Of a DNA stretch of 59,048 nt, positions 6,689-14,249 are shown in pieces. Positions within the stretch are counted from its first letter, which is position 1. Every line of letters starts with the position of its first letter. This stretch comes from a virus, in IMG/VR virus record IMGVR_UViG_3300047550_004734, positions 1 through 59,048 of that record. One strand, written 5' to 3'. A model generated the notes under the pieces. That model was not told the DNA's origin and searched no databases. It worked only from the letters and a program-made list of their open reading frames with translations. Made by a program: the position numbers and the translations under genes.

Positions 6689-8983
6689 TTATGATGAAAT
6701 AGAGGATAAATTAACTCCTTTATGTGAGGCATTTTTTTGCTTTATAGCTAATTCTTTTTCTGCAGCATCTGCTTTTGCCTTGGCTTGTAAAACTTGATTT
6801 ATTGCTGATGGATTTTGTTGCTTGTCTTTTGATTTAATTGGTTCAACTGCCTCACCCATACCTTTTCTTGCAGTTTTACGTGCTCTTTGAATTTGCTTGG
6901 TTGTTTTTGGTGCAGTAATATTTCCTGGGTCTCTAACTCCACTAAATCTTCTGACTCCACCATGTTCTCTAGGTTCAGATCTACTTTCACCTCTCTTACG
7001 GTAACTACCAACATGTTGAGTATGAATTTTTGGATCAGAACCTCTAGTTTTTCCTTTTTTACCTTGGGTTTCTTGTCTGTGCTTTTCTAATGGTTCTAAA
7101 TTTTTTGGGTCATCATCAATGTGAGAAACTTTTTGTGGTTTATACTTTTCAATATCTCTTTTAGTTGCAATCAGTTTTTTACCGGGAGATCCTGAACCAG
7201 GCATATCTCCAGTAAAGTGCCCTGCTTTCATTGTAATTCCACGCTTTTTATTATAACCAAGATTCTTTAAGTGCTGAACTATACTTTTATTAGCAACTTT
7301 TCCTTTATCTTCAGATAAAGAAACTTCTTCACTTCTAAAAGCACCTCTTGCAGTATTTGGCTCAACAACTGCACCTCTAGATTTATTAATTACTTTTTTG
7401 TTTGCTTTTGTAGTTTGCTTAAATTTCTCTGGATTTCTTAATGGCGAAAAGTCCATAGTTTCACCCTTACCTAACTTTTCTTTATGAAAGTCTCCGGTAG
7501 ATACTGTTCTTACAGTTTCTCCACCCGAACCCTTAACATTAATTTTTGCTGGTTCAACTTTTGTAGTTTTCTTTTTACCAGTCTCAGGATCTTTTAGTCT
7601 TTTTTTCCCAACTTCTCTAAGTGCAGCTTGATCTAAATCAAGTTGAACTAAATGCTTTGGTCTTTTTGGTCCAGCAAGTTTTTCTGCTTTCTTTGACTTT
7701 TTTTCAGATCTAGGAAGTTTTGCCTCATCAATATAACTCTCTGCTATTCTTTTTGCCATTTTTGTTGCGGTAGCATACATTACTTCTTTTCCGCGACCAG
7801 GATATCTTTTCTCAAAGTCCGCTGCTCTGTCTTTCATAGACTTTACAATTCTTTCCTTTTCTTTTGTCTCCGCAGAGGTTAAAGTTTTTTCAACCACATA
7901 TTCTTCATTAGTTGTGCCAGTAGTTTGTTTTCTCTTAGCAGCAGCTCTTCTTCTTTCTTCATCACTAATCCCAGAGACATCAGCAAGAATGTCACGATAA
8001 AGTTGTTTTCTTTGAGATTTTGAAGTTGTAGTTTTTGTTTTGATGCTTTCTTGTTTTTTTGCTTTTGGTGGAGTTGTTGCAGACCCACTCCAAGGATCTT
8101 CAATTTTTTGGGCCTTTGGTTTTGGAGACGCAGATTTTGATGGAGCAGTATAAGAACCACTACTCACTCTTTCCTTTGTTCCTACTCCAGCGCCACGATA
8201 AGTTGATGCTGACCTTGATTTGGTGTGTGCTGTACTTGGTTTCTTATCACCTTCCATTTTGCGTGCAACACCTAATGCACCTTTAGCAACCTTTCTTGCT
8301 CCCGATGCAATCACACTTGCTGCCGCACTCTTAGCACCACGAACTTTACTAGAAAGTTTTTGTCTTGCAAGTCTTCCTACCGCTTTAACTAAATGACGAG
8401 TGCCTTTTTTTTTCTCTACTGGTCCATCAGTATCATGTCCATAAGTGACCGTTGCTTCAGTCAATGCATACTCAAGCGCCTCTTCAATATCATCTTCATC
8501 ATAACCTTCTTCAAGCAGTTCATCATAAACACTCTCAACAATATAATCAACTTCATCAATTTCAATCATCTCAAGAAGAGTTCCACCAAGTTCTTCTATT
8601 GCCTCACCAATATTTGGATTAATTTTGATTTTATTATTTACTTTCTTTTCAGTAATTTTTCGGTCGTTTTTATCCTTATCAATAGCACTCACTACTTCAG
8701 AAAGGTCTTCTCTCCAATTTGAGAATCCTTCTTTTACGGGGTTTCCTTTTCCTTTACGAAGTTGTTTAAAATCTTGAGAGGTTAACTTTCCATACGGAGC
8801 AGCAACATCAATTTTATGCTGCTTCCCTATTAGGGCTTCTTTTACAGGTTGCTTTTTTCTATCTTTTATAGCCTTTTTCATAGGTTCTTTTTCATTACCA
8901 TCACCATCAAAATCAAGGTAATCTGGTTTTGCTTTTTTCGCTTCTACAATTCTAACAATATTTTCTAAAGTATTATACTTCAT
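6689..8983 (-). CDS. Large basic low-complexity protein, probable internal virion protein
   Basis: A 764-residue Lys/Arg/Ser/Thr-rich protein with an acidic patch. The N-terminus is MKYNTLENIVRIVEAKKAKP, then a DYLDFDGDGNEKEPMKKAIK segment. Residues 145-180 (VDYIVESVYDELLEEGYDED) resemble the LLDEGYA motif of the proteins at 11048-11737 and 14246-14728. A disordered basic middle and a basic C-terminus (ITAPKTTKQIQRARKTARKG) follow. No enzyme domain is visible. Family knowledge and composition suggest a DNA-associated protein packaged in the head. IVE-Ala near residue 14 fits the L/I-x-E cleavage rule of T4 gp21-type proteases. It has a perfect late promoter 34 bases upstream. Confidence 0.85.
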   Translation of the reverse strand: MKYNTLENIVRIVEAKKAKPDYLDFDGDGNEKEPMKKAIKDRKKQPVKEALIGKQHKIDVAAPYGKLTSQDFKQLRKGKGNPVKEGFSNWREDLSEVVSAIDKDKNDRKITEKKVNNKIKINPNIGEAIEELGGTLLEMIEIDEVDYIVESVYDELLEEGYDEDDIEEALEYALTEATVTYGHDTDGPVEKKKGTRHLVKAVGRLARQKLSSKVRGAKSAAASVIASGARKVAKGALGVARKMEGDKKPSTAHTKSRSASTYRGAGVGTKERVSSGSYTAPSKSASPKPKAQKIEDPWSGSATTPPKAKKQESIKTKTTTSKSQRKQLYRDILADVSGISDEERRRAAAKRKQTTGTTNEEYVVEKTLTSAETKEKERIVKSMKDRAADFEKRYPGRGKEVMYATATKMAKRIAESYIDEAKLPRSEKKSKKAEKLAGPKRPKHLVQLDLDQAALREVGKKRLKDPETGKKKTTKVEPAKINVKGSGGETVRTVSTGDFHKEKLGKGETMDFSPLRNPEKFKQTTKANKKVINKSRGAVVEPNTARGAFRSEEVSLSEDKGKVANKSIVQHLKNLGYNKKRGITMKAGHFTGDMPGSGSPGKKLIATKRDIEKYKPQKVSHIDDDPKNLEPLEKHRQETQGKKGKTRGSDPKIHTQHVGSYRKRGESRSEPREHGGVRRFSGVRDPGNITAPKTTKQIQRARKTARKGMGEAVEPIKSKDKQQNPSAINQVLQAKAKADAAEKELAIKQKNASHKGVNLSSISS

Positions 8984-8984
8984 T

Positions 8985-10274
8985 TTAATAAGTACTTGCT
9001 TTTTTTGCCTTATACTTATTTATAAAATTAACTCCATATGCCTTACCTCCTTTTTGGAGATTTTGTTTATTTGTTCCAATTGCTCCTGGAGTTAGTGAAG
9101 CATAATGTTTAAAGGCACCTAAAGTTCCAACAAGAGTATTAGGGTGTTTATTGTCTCTCATTGGACTATCCATTTGAACTTCAGTATATTCTTTTACATC
9201 TTTAATCCAAGACTTAAACATTACATCTTCTTCGGTCACACAAATTAAATAATTAGTTCCCCTACGAATAACTTTTCCTACCAATCCAGTATTCATATTT
9301 TCAATAGTATCACCAATTCTATAAATTTTATTACGAATATAGTTTTCTCTTAAATTTTTATAGTCTAATTCCGGGGCAATTTCCCAAAGATTATAATTTT
9401 CTTTCACATTTTCCTTAAATCCCATTGCCTTTCTAAGTTCATTAAAAAGTTTTCTAGCATCCACTTCGTCAATATTTTTAGGAATTCCTCTTTTAAATTC
9501 TCTAAAATTATTATCTGCTGCATTTTTTCTCATCATTCCTGAAGAAATACCAGAAATATCTTTTTCACCATCAAACCCTCCAGTAGGGACTACTTTTATT
9601 TCTTTAAATTGATATATTTTGCCGTTATGCTTATTAGCTAAATTTTGAACTTCAGATTGTCTTTCTGAACCAACTACAATATTTACATTTGAATATCCAT
9701 CTTCATTTGCCGCGATTAAAACATCAAATATAGTTTTCATTTCTGGATTATTCACAATATCATCTTTAAACTTGGGATACATCATTTTCAAATAATATAT
9801 CTTTCTATTTGGAGTCAATGGATTCTTTTTAGAATCTTGAGTTCTTGAAGGATATATTCTAATCTCTCCACCCAAAGAAACTCTTTTAGCAGTATCAAAT
9901 AATTTCTTATGTTCTTTTGTTGGAGGATTAAACCAACCAAATACCACTGTTAAAAATTCATCCTCTCCCGGCAATTCTTCTTGAGGTTTAGTTCCTGCCC
10001 GTTGAGGAAGAATTTGCTGAGTTGCTACTTGCTGTTGTTGTGATGGTTGTGCTGCTACTTGTTTGGTTGCACCAGCTTTTGGTGGAATATCTCTTTGCCC
10101 TACTCTTTGTCCTTTATTAAAAAACTCAAGTTTTCCCCCAACAGTTTTTGCTACAAACTCTCCTTGAGAGTTGTACCAATCTCCGTGACCGTCTCCAACA
10201 AGACCAAGCTTTTTCGCTTGCTCCGATGCTCTTGTTTCTTTTGCTTCCAGTAAAAATTTAGAAAAACTTTTCAT
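8985..10274 (-). CDS. Nucleotidyltransferase-fold protein with capsid-targeting-like N-terminus
   Basis: A 429-residue modular protein. Residues 1-11 (MKSFSKFLLEA) resemble the T4 capsid-targeting peptide MKTYQEFIAE, which gp21 cleaves after the Glu. Residues 23-62 form a small module (GDGHGDWYNSQGEFVAKT). Residues 106-290 are a cytidylyltransferase/NMNAT-like Rossmann domain: FGWFNPPTKEH is the HxGH-type signature, with the usual Gly before the last His replaced by Glu, and GISSGMMRKNA matches the ISSTxIR motif. Residues 315-365 are a possible SH3-like module (GLVGKVIRRGTNYLICVTEE). The C-terminal region (GGKAYGVNFINKYK) recurs in cyanophage proteins. The substrate is unknown. Confidence 0.85.
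   Translation of the reverse strand: MKSFSKFLLEAKETRASEQAKKLGLVGDGHGDWYNSQGEFVAKTVGGKLEFFNKGQRVGQRDIPPKAGATKQVAAQPSQQQQVATQQILPQRAGTKPQEELPGEDEFLTVVFGWFNPPTKEHKKLFDTAKRVSLGGEIRIYPSRTQDSKKNPLTPNRKIYYLKMMYPKFKDDIVNNPEMKTIFDVLIAANEDGYSNVNIVVGSERQSEVQNLANKHNGKIYQFKEIKVVPTGGFDGEKDISGISSGMMRKNAADNNFREFKRGIPKNIDEVDARKLFNELRKAMGFKENVKENYNLWEIAPELDYKNLRENYIRNKIYRIGDTIENMNTGLVGKVIRRGTNYLICVTEEDVMFKSWIKDVKEYTEVQMDSPMRDNKHPNTLVGTLGAFKHYASLTPGAIGTNKQNLQKGGKAYGVNFINKYKAKKASTY
9017..9024 (-). promoter_or_regulatory. T4-type late promoter TATAAATA
   Basis: A perfect TATAAATA on the minus strand, 34 bases before the 764-residue gene, embedded in the 3' end of the nucleotidyltransferase gene. Confidence 0.85.
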
Positions 10275-10291
10275 TCTATATGGTTTCTAAG

Positions 10292-10299
10292 TATTTATT
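10292..10299 (-). promoter_or_regulatory. Late-type promoter element AATAAATA
   Basis: AATAAATA on the minus strand, 18 bases upstream of the nucleotidyltransferase start. It overlaps the stop of the nuclease-like gene. Confidence 0.55.
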
Positions 10300-10987
10300 A
10301 ACGACTTGCATTTAAGATAAAATTTAAATTTAAATCTAAATCATAATTTGATTTTGGAATTGAAGTGTTTATCACAAGCGAAGTAGTAAATCTATAATTA
10401 CCTCCACCACTTCCTTTTCTCCTTATTCTTAGTTTTTGATCTCTTGGGTTAAACTCAGGAACACCAAGTTTTGCTTTATCTTTTCCGAGATAATAAAATC
10501 CGTGCATTTCTCCAATCTGAATGTAGTAAATATCTTTACTATTGTAATATTCCGATATTGGATTTCTTCCCCTAAGAGATAAAAATTTATCAGGAAAATT
10601 TTTTCTATCCTCTGCAATTTCTTTTTGCGTCAAAACCCTAGGTTTTGCTCCAATATCATTCTTACCAACCTTATTTGGAATTTTAGTCCATTCTTTGTTT
10701 GCAAACTTATCAACTTCATAATAATCTAACAATTCTTTCATTTTTAAATTTTCCGCATAACAAATCCATTTTTTATTATTAAAATCATATCTCAAAGTAC
10801 CTTGTCCAAAATCTGCATCAAGATTTAGTTTTATTTCTAAATTATAAAATTTACCATTCACAGAAAAAGCTGTGTCTGGTTTAATAGTATTAGAAGAAGC
10901 TGGTTTATAAGAATTATTTGTTAATCCTTCTTCCAATAAAGTCTTGAAAATATGATTTTCATAGGCAAACCCCCTCTCTCCCGCCAT
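10298..10987 (-). CDS. Putative PD-(D/E)XK-fold nuclease
   Basis: A 229-residue protein. The N-terminal helix GERGFAYENHIFKTLLEEG is followed by KPDTAFSVNGKFYNLEIKLN: Asp in PD-T, then Glu-x-Lys about 16 residues later on a strand, the layout of PD-(D/E)XK nucleases. The C-terminal half (YYIQIGEMHGFYYLGKDKAK) is beta rich. I recall related proteins in T4-like cyanophages without a known function; the nuclease call rests on the motif only. The ATG follows directly on the T-run of a terminator, and the only Shine-Dalgarno-like run (GGGGG) is part of that hairpin. It lies among candidate packaged proteins. Confidence 0.75.
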   Translation of the reverse strand: MAGERGFAYENHIFKTLLEEGLTNNSYKPASSNTIKPDTAFSVNGKFYNLEIKLNLDADFGQGTLRYDFNNKKWICYAENLKMKELLDYYEVDKFANKEWTKIPNKVGKNDIGAKPRVLTQKEIAEDRKNFPDKFLSLRGRNPISEYYNSKDIYYIQIGEMHGFYYLGKDKAKLGVPEFNPRDQKLRIRRKGSGGGNYRFTTSLVINTSIPKSNYDLDLNLNFILNASR

Positions 10988-11024
10988 AAAAAAAATCCCC
11001 CTTTCTTTTATTTAGAAAGAGGGG
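10988..11024 (-). terminator. Terminator abutting the next start codon
   Basis: On the minus strand CCCC-T-CTTTCT (11024-11014), a short loop, AGAAAGGGGG (11006-10997), then A and eight T's that run into the ATG at 10987. It ends the 11048-11737 transcript. One arm supplies the only G-rich ribosome-binding site for the following gene. Confidence 0.85.
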
Positions 11025-11047
11025 ATATAAATTTATTTTATTTAATA

Positions 11048-11737
11048 TCAACCAAGAATACTTGCAATCCAATCTTCGCTCATATTAATCATGATTCTTT
11101 CTGCAGATTCTACGTTAGACGCATAACCCTCATCAAGAAGGTGTGAAAGGATGATGTCGTAGATATCCACTTGTTCTTTACGAATAATCTCCCTTGAGAG
11201 TTTTGATTTTTTTCTTGGATAAGTAACTGCTTGTGGTTCACCAGCACCTTTTACAACACGAGTAACTTCTGCAGCATGACGGCTTCCATACTCTCTTGCC
11301 ATTTGACCCGTCATTCTCTTTCCATAAGGCTTTTCACGGTCCATTCTTTGCGAAACAGTTTCAGTTTCACCACCTTTTCTCTTAAGTGCTGAAGATGGTG
11401 TTGCTCTATCTTTCCAATCCTTAAACTTATCTTCTGGACCATAACCACTCTGACCTTTTGCAGATGCTACCTTTTTTTGTGCTGCTTTTTTTTCTCCTGC
11501 TCTGATTTCTGCTTGAGTTGGATTTGGGCGATATGCCTTGACTCCAGGTGCTCTTTCCTCTTCAACATATGCTTCATAAAGTTCTGCCCAAGTATATTCA
11601 CTCAAGTCATAATCTTCTTCTACAAGTGAATTTATCCAATTTTCAAAATCTTGTTTTTCTTCTAGTTCCTCACGAAGATTTTGATTATAAACTGCATGAT
11701 ATGCAGTTACACACTCTCTTAGAATTTTTGAATCCAT
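11048..11737 (-). CDS. Accessory late protein with LLDEGYA motif, possible internal virion protein
   Basis: A 229-residue, highly charged protein. The N-terminus MDSKILRECVTAYHAVYNQN resembles that of the 14246-14728 protein (MDAQDFRSLQEAYLGVY). The middle is basic and disordered (KAAQKKVASAKGQSGYGPED, MDREKPYGKRMTGQMARE). The C-terminal 45 residues (VDIYDIILSHLLDEGYASNV, then MSEDW) are nearly the same as in that protein, including about 83% identity at DNA level. There is no enzyme motif. The late promoter 29 bases upstream and terminators on both sides make it an independent late unit. An internal head protein role is inference. Confidence 0.8.
   Translation of the reverse strand: MDSKILRECVTAYHAVYNQNLREELEEKQDFENWINSLVEEDYDLSEYTWAELYEAYVEEERAPGVKAYRPNPTQAEIRAGEKKAAQKKVASAKGQSGYGPEDKFKDWKDRATPSSALKRKGGETETVSQRMDREKPYGKRMTGQMAREYGSRHAAEVTRVVKGAGEPQAVTYPRKKSKLSREIIRKEQVDIYDIILSHLLDEGYASNVESAERIMINMSEDWIASILG
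11073..11176. repeat. Duplicated coding segment, copy A
   Basis: About 104 bases encoding the LLDEGYA C-terminal motif. They align without gaps to 14421-14524 with about 18 mismatches by eye. Confidence 0.85.
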
Positions 11738-11765
11738 TTTTATAAATTTAAGGTTCTAATAACTT

Positions 11766-11773
11766 TATTTATA
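11766..11773 (-). promoter_or_regulatory. T4-type late promoter TATAAATA
   Basis: A perfect TATAAATA on the minus strand, 29 bases before the 11048-11737 gene, fused to the T-run of the preceding terminator. Confidence 0.85.
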
Positions 11774-11800
11774 AAAATAAAAACCTCCCGAAGGAGGTTT
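11774..11800 (-). terminator. Rho-independent terminator with UUCG loop
   Basis: On the minus strand AAACCTCC-TTCG-GGAGGTTT then a T-rich run. It is a perfect 8-bp stem with a stable UUCG tetraloop, ending the gp41C-mazG unit. Confidence 0.92.
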
Positions 11801-11803
11801 CAA

Positions 11804-11971
11804 TCATGCAACTGCCTTTTCAAGTTCAGTATCAATTTGATTCATTACTTCACGAAGTCTTACAATTCTTTCTGGCGCAAATTCTACACTATATCCAGCA
11901 GTCGCACCATCAAGGACTTGAAGAACTTCAAGTGCCGATTTTACATCAAGTTTAAGAGTTACTTTACTCAT
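11804..11971 (-). CDS. Small conserved helical protein (55 residues)
   Basis: A 55-residue ORF starting at an ATGA overlap with the mazG stop and ending four bases before a strong terminator, so it is the last gene of the helicase-mazG transcript. The sequence begins MSKVTLKLDVKSALEVLQVL and ends MNQIDTELEKAVA; it looks like a short strand followed by amphipathic helices. I recognise no domain. Coupled start, good codon use and terminator placement support it as a real gene. A role with MazG is possible from position only. Confidence 0.75.
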   Translation of the reverse strand: MSKVTLKLDVKSALEVLQVLDGATAGYSVEFAPERIVRLREVMNQIDTELEKAVA

Positions 11972-12381
11972 AGATCTCCCTCAACACGATTTTCAGAGCG
12001 ATAAACATCAAAACTCCCTTCAGGATAACGAGCACTCAGTTTCTCATAGTTCATCTTGAGAATCTCTTCGAAGTTAGTATCAAGTGCCATAAATGCTTGA
12101 GACAGATACCAACAGATGTCTCCAAGTTCACGCTTTAGATGAAAAGCATTTTCTTCATTATAAGGTTTGCCCTGAAGAAAAATCTTTTTGACAACTTCAG
12201 TAAACTCACCTGCTTCAGCACTCATACCAAGAGCAGCGGTCAGAAGACGAGGAACATCAGCGTCAGTACTTGCTTCAAGTTCAGTCATACGAGTAAGCAA
12301 AGTAGCAAAATCACTACTAGCAGGACTTGTGGTTTGACGAACGAATTCAATATATTTGTTCGTATCAATAACTTGTGTCAT
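11968..12381 (-). CDS. mazG: MazG-like nucleotide pyrophosphohydrolase
   Basis: A 137-residue all-helical protein of the MazG/dUTPase superfamily, which hydrolyses NTPs or alarmone-like nucleotides to monophosphates. The metal-binding motifs are visible: EAGEFTEVVKK near residue 57 and ELGDICWYLSQA near residue 85. An open frame extends 57 codons further upstream inside gp41C; the start at 12381, immediately after the gp41C stop (TAATATG), gives the normal family length. Cyanophage MazG has been discussed as altering host nucleotide or ppGpp pools, but the substrate of this one is unknown. Confidence 0.9.
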   Translation of the reverse strand: MTQVIDTNKYIEFVRQTTSPASSDFATLLTRMTELEASTDADVPRLLTAALGMSAEAGEFTEVVKKIFLQGKPYNEENAFHLKRELGDICWYLSQAFMALDTNFEEILKMNYEKLSARYPEGSFDVYRSENRVEGDL

Positions 12382-12382
12382 A

Positions 12383-13552
12383 TTAGAATTTAAATCCTTC
12401 AAATGATTTTTTGGGTTTTCTTTCTTCATAATCATACTCTTCATCCTTTCCATTGTCAAGAATATCTTCCTGAGCAGATTGTTCGCAGTCATAAAGACGC
12501 ATTTTTGCTCTATCAATTCCAAGTACAAAACGCTTATGAATGGTTGGATCATTATAACGATTCTTCAGTTGTTTTACAAGAATCTGTCCCAGTCCCTCCA
12601 ATTCTTCAGTACTGATAAGAGCAAACATCAAGTCAGCAGTAGCAGGAAGACCAAAAGACTCAGAAGTATCAGTTAATTCTATGTCAGATGACCCAAAACC
12701 AGATCTAGTCGTTTGTGTCGCACTGACGATTGGAACATTAAACTCTACAGCAAGACCGCGAAGTTCTTCTGCAATGGCTTTCACAAATGTATATGAATTG
12801 ATATTACTGTTTCCTTTGTATCTACTAGAAGCACAGATATTCAGATAATCAATAAAAATAATGTCTGGATGAAATGACTTCTTAAGAGAAAGTTCGTTAA
12901 GAAGCGACTTGAAATGTCCAGCATGTGCAGAAGCAGTTGGGTACTCTTTAATAATTAAAGTTCCTTGCGTCTTTTTTGCAAGATTATTTACCTTATTTTC
13001 AAACATCTGTTTAGGAAGATTCACAATATCTTGAATAGGAACATTCAAGAGGTTTGCATCAATTCTTTCAGCAATACGTTCTTCTGCCATTTCCAACGTA
13101 ATGTACAGAACGTTCCGTCCTTGGAGAAGAACTGATGCTGCTACGTGACACATAAACAAAGATTTTCCAACTCCAGTATTATGAGAAGAAATACCATTAG
13201 TATAATACCTATGATTTGGATGATTTACATTAATATCCACAATAGGTATTTGATTTCCTGTTTTAAATACACTACCAAGTTTATATCCATTTTCCGTTAG
13301 AAAATGCATTATCTGGTATTTTTCATAAAGATGAGATGCTTTCATCCATCCAAAAGATGTTTCAAATAAATGATCTGCATTACATTTGATTGGTTCATAT
13401 CCATCAACCTTTAAAACATATTCATCATACATTCCCTTATTAATGAAAAAATTAACAGGAACATATCCATCGGGTGAATCAACTTCTACCTCATATCCAT
13501 TATCAAGTAATGTTTTGATTTCAGCAATTGATGTTTCTTTTTCAATCCACAT
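12383..13552 (-). CDS. 41: gp41 replicative helicase, C-terminal half fused to a C-intein
   Basis: A 389-residue protein. Residues 1-125 are a C-intein half: block B-like IKCNADHLFETSFGW near residue 55, block F-like IPIVDINVNHPNHRYYTNG, and the terminal SSHN. Residues 126-389 are the helicase C-extein, beginning TGVGKSLFMCHVAA (rest of Walker A), then DIIFIDYLNICASS (Walker B) and IVSATQTTRSGF (hexameric helicase motif). Trans-splicing with the N-half at 14735-15376 would give about 458 residues (194+264), close to T4 gp41 (475). There is no clear Shine-Dalgarno sequence, and a late promoter faces the other way five bases upstream. Confidence 0.93.
   Translation of the reverse strand: MWIEKETSIAEIKTLLDNGYEVEVDSPDGYVPVNFFINKGMYDEYVLKVDGYEPIKCNADHLFETSFGWMKASHLYEKYQIMHFLTENGYKLGSVFKTGNQIPIVDINVNHPNHRYYTNGISSHNTGVGKSLFMCHVAASVLLQGRNVLYITLEMAEERIAERIDANLLNVPIQDIVNLPKQMFENKVNNLAKKTQGTLIIKEYPTASAHAGHFKSLLNELSLKKSFHPDIIFIDYLNICASSRYKGNSNINSYTFVKAIAEELRGLAVEFNVPIVSATQTTRSGFGSSDIELTDTSESFGLPATADLMFALISTEELEGLGQILVKQLKNRYNDPTIHKRFVLGIDRAKMRLYDCEQSAQEDILDNGKDEEYDYEERKPKKSFEGFKF
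13178..13552 (-). other. C-terminal half of an atypically split intein
   Basis: This is 125 codons ending Ser-His-Asn before Thr of the C-extein. With the 19-residue N-half the intein totals 144 residues, the size of a minimal splicing domain without an internal endonuclease. The C-half carries everything after the first strand, including the block B Asp-His. Confidence 0.92.
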
Positions 13553-13556
13553 TTTA

Positions 13557-13564
13557 TATAAATA
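13557..13564 (+). promoter_or_regulatory. Late promoter TATAAATA for the HNH nuclease
   Basis: A perfect TATAAATA on the plus strand, 23 bases before the HNH gene at 13587. It points away from gp41C and lies only five bases upstream of the gp41C start codon. Confidence 0.85.
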
Positions 13565-13586
13565 ATAGTATTAGCAGGGACAGGGA

Positions 13587-14249
13587 ATGTTTGATCGTAT
13601 CTATTCTAACTTATGCGACAGCAATAAGTCAAGGAAAGACGACTATAAAAAATATTCTGGATTACACGAACATCATATTGTTCCTAAACATATGGGAGGG
13701 ACAGATAAAGACTGTAACCTTACATATTTAAATGTTAGAGAACATATCATAGCACATTATTTGTTATGGAAAATATACAAAAATCCAAATGATTTAAGGT
13801 CTATGAAAATGTTAGGAGCAAACTTATCTCCACAACACAGAAGAATAACAGGAGAGTTTTGTAGAGATAATGAAATTGGTTTGTTTTCCACACCAATAGA
13901 AGAAAGAAGAGAATGGATGTCTAAAGGAATAGAAACACAAAAACAAGAATACTTACAAAACAACACTAAAAACTTTTACTATTGGAGCACAGAAGAAGGA
14001 AGAAAAGAAAGAGCATCACTTGGAGGAAAGCAAAGAGCATCCAAAGAATTTAATTACTGGGCGTCCAATCAAGGGAGAAAAGAAAGAGCATCTCTTGGCG
14101 GAAAAGCACACAAAGGTAAAAAAGTAATGCACTTACCAGGAACAAAAGGATGGAAAAGAATATTACCAGAAGATATTGATATTAAACTAAATGAAGGTTG
14201 GAAGTTTGGAACTGGAGAACCAGCACCAAATTCTAAAGTTAGAAATTAA
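13587..14249 (+). CDS. HNH homing-type endonuclease inside the gp41 fracture
   Basis: This 220-residue protein is the only convincing plus-strand gene. An HNH core lies at residues 25-65: LHEHHIVPKHMGG, then NLTYLNVREHIIAHYLLWKI. Two DNA-binding-type repeats follow near residues 130-175 (GRKERASLGGKQR and GRKERASLGGKAH, NUMOD3-like), and a C-terminal KGWKRILPEDIDIKLNEGW segment common in phage homing nucleases. It lies between the two intein-bearing gp41 halves, where a free-standing homing endonuclease would cleave intein-less gp41 genes and drive spread of the break. GGGA before the ATG gives a ribosome-binding site. Its stop shares the palindrome TTAA with the convergent gene. Confidence 0.92.
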   Translation: MFDRIYSNLCDSNKSRKDDYKKYSGLHEHHIVPKHMGGTDKDCNLTYLNVREHIIAHYLLWKIYKNPNDLRSMKMLGANLSPQHRRITGEFCRDNEIGLFSTPIEERREWMSKGIETQKQEYLQNNTKNFYYWSTEEGRKERASLGGKQRASKEFNYWASNQGRKERASLGGKAHKGKKVMHLPGTKGWKRILPEDIDIKLNEGWKFGTGEPAPNSKVRN

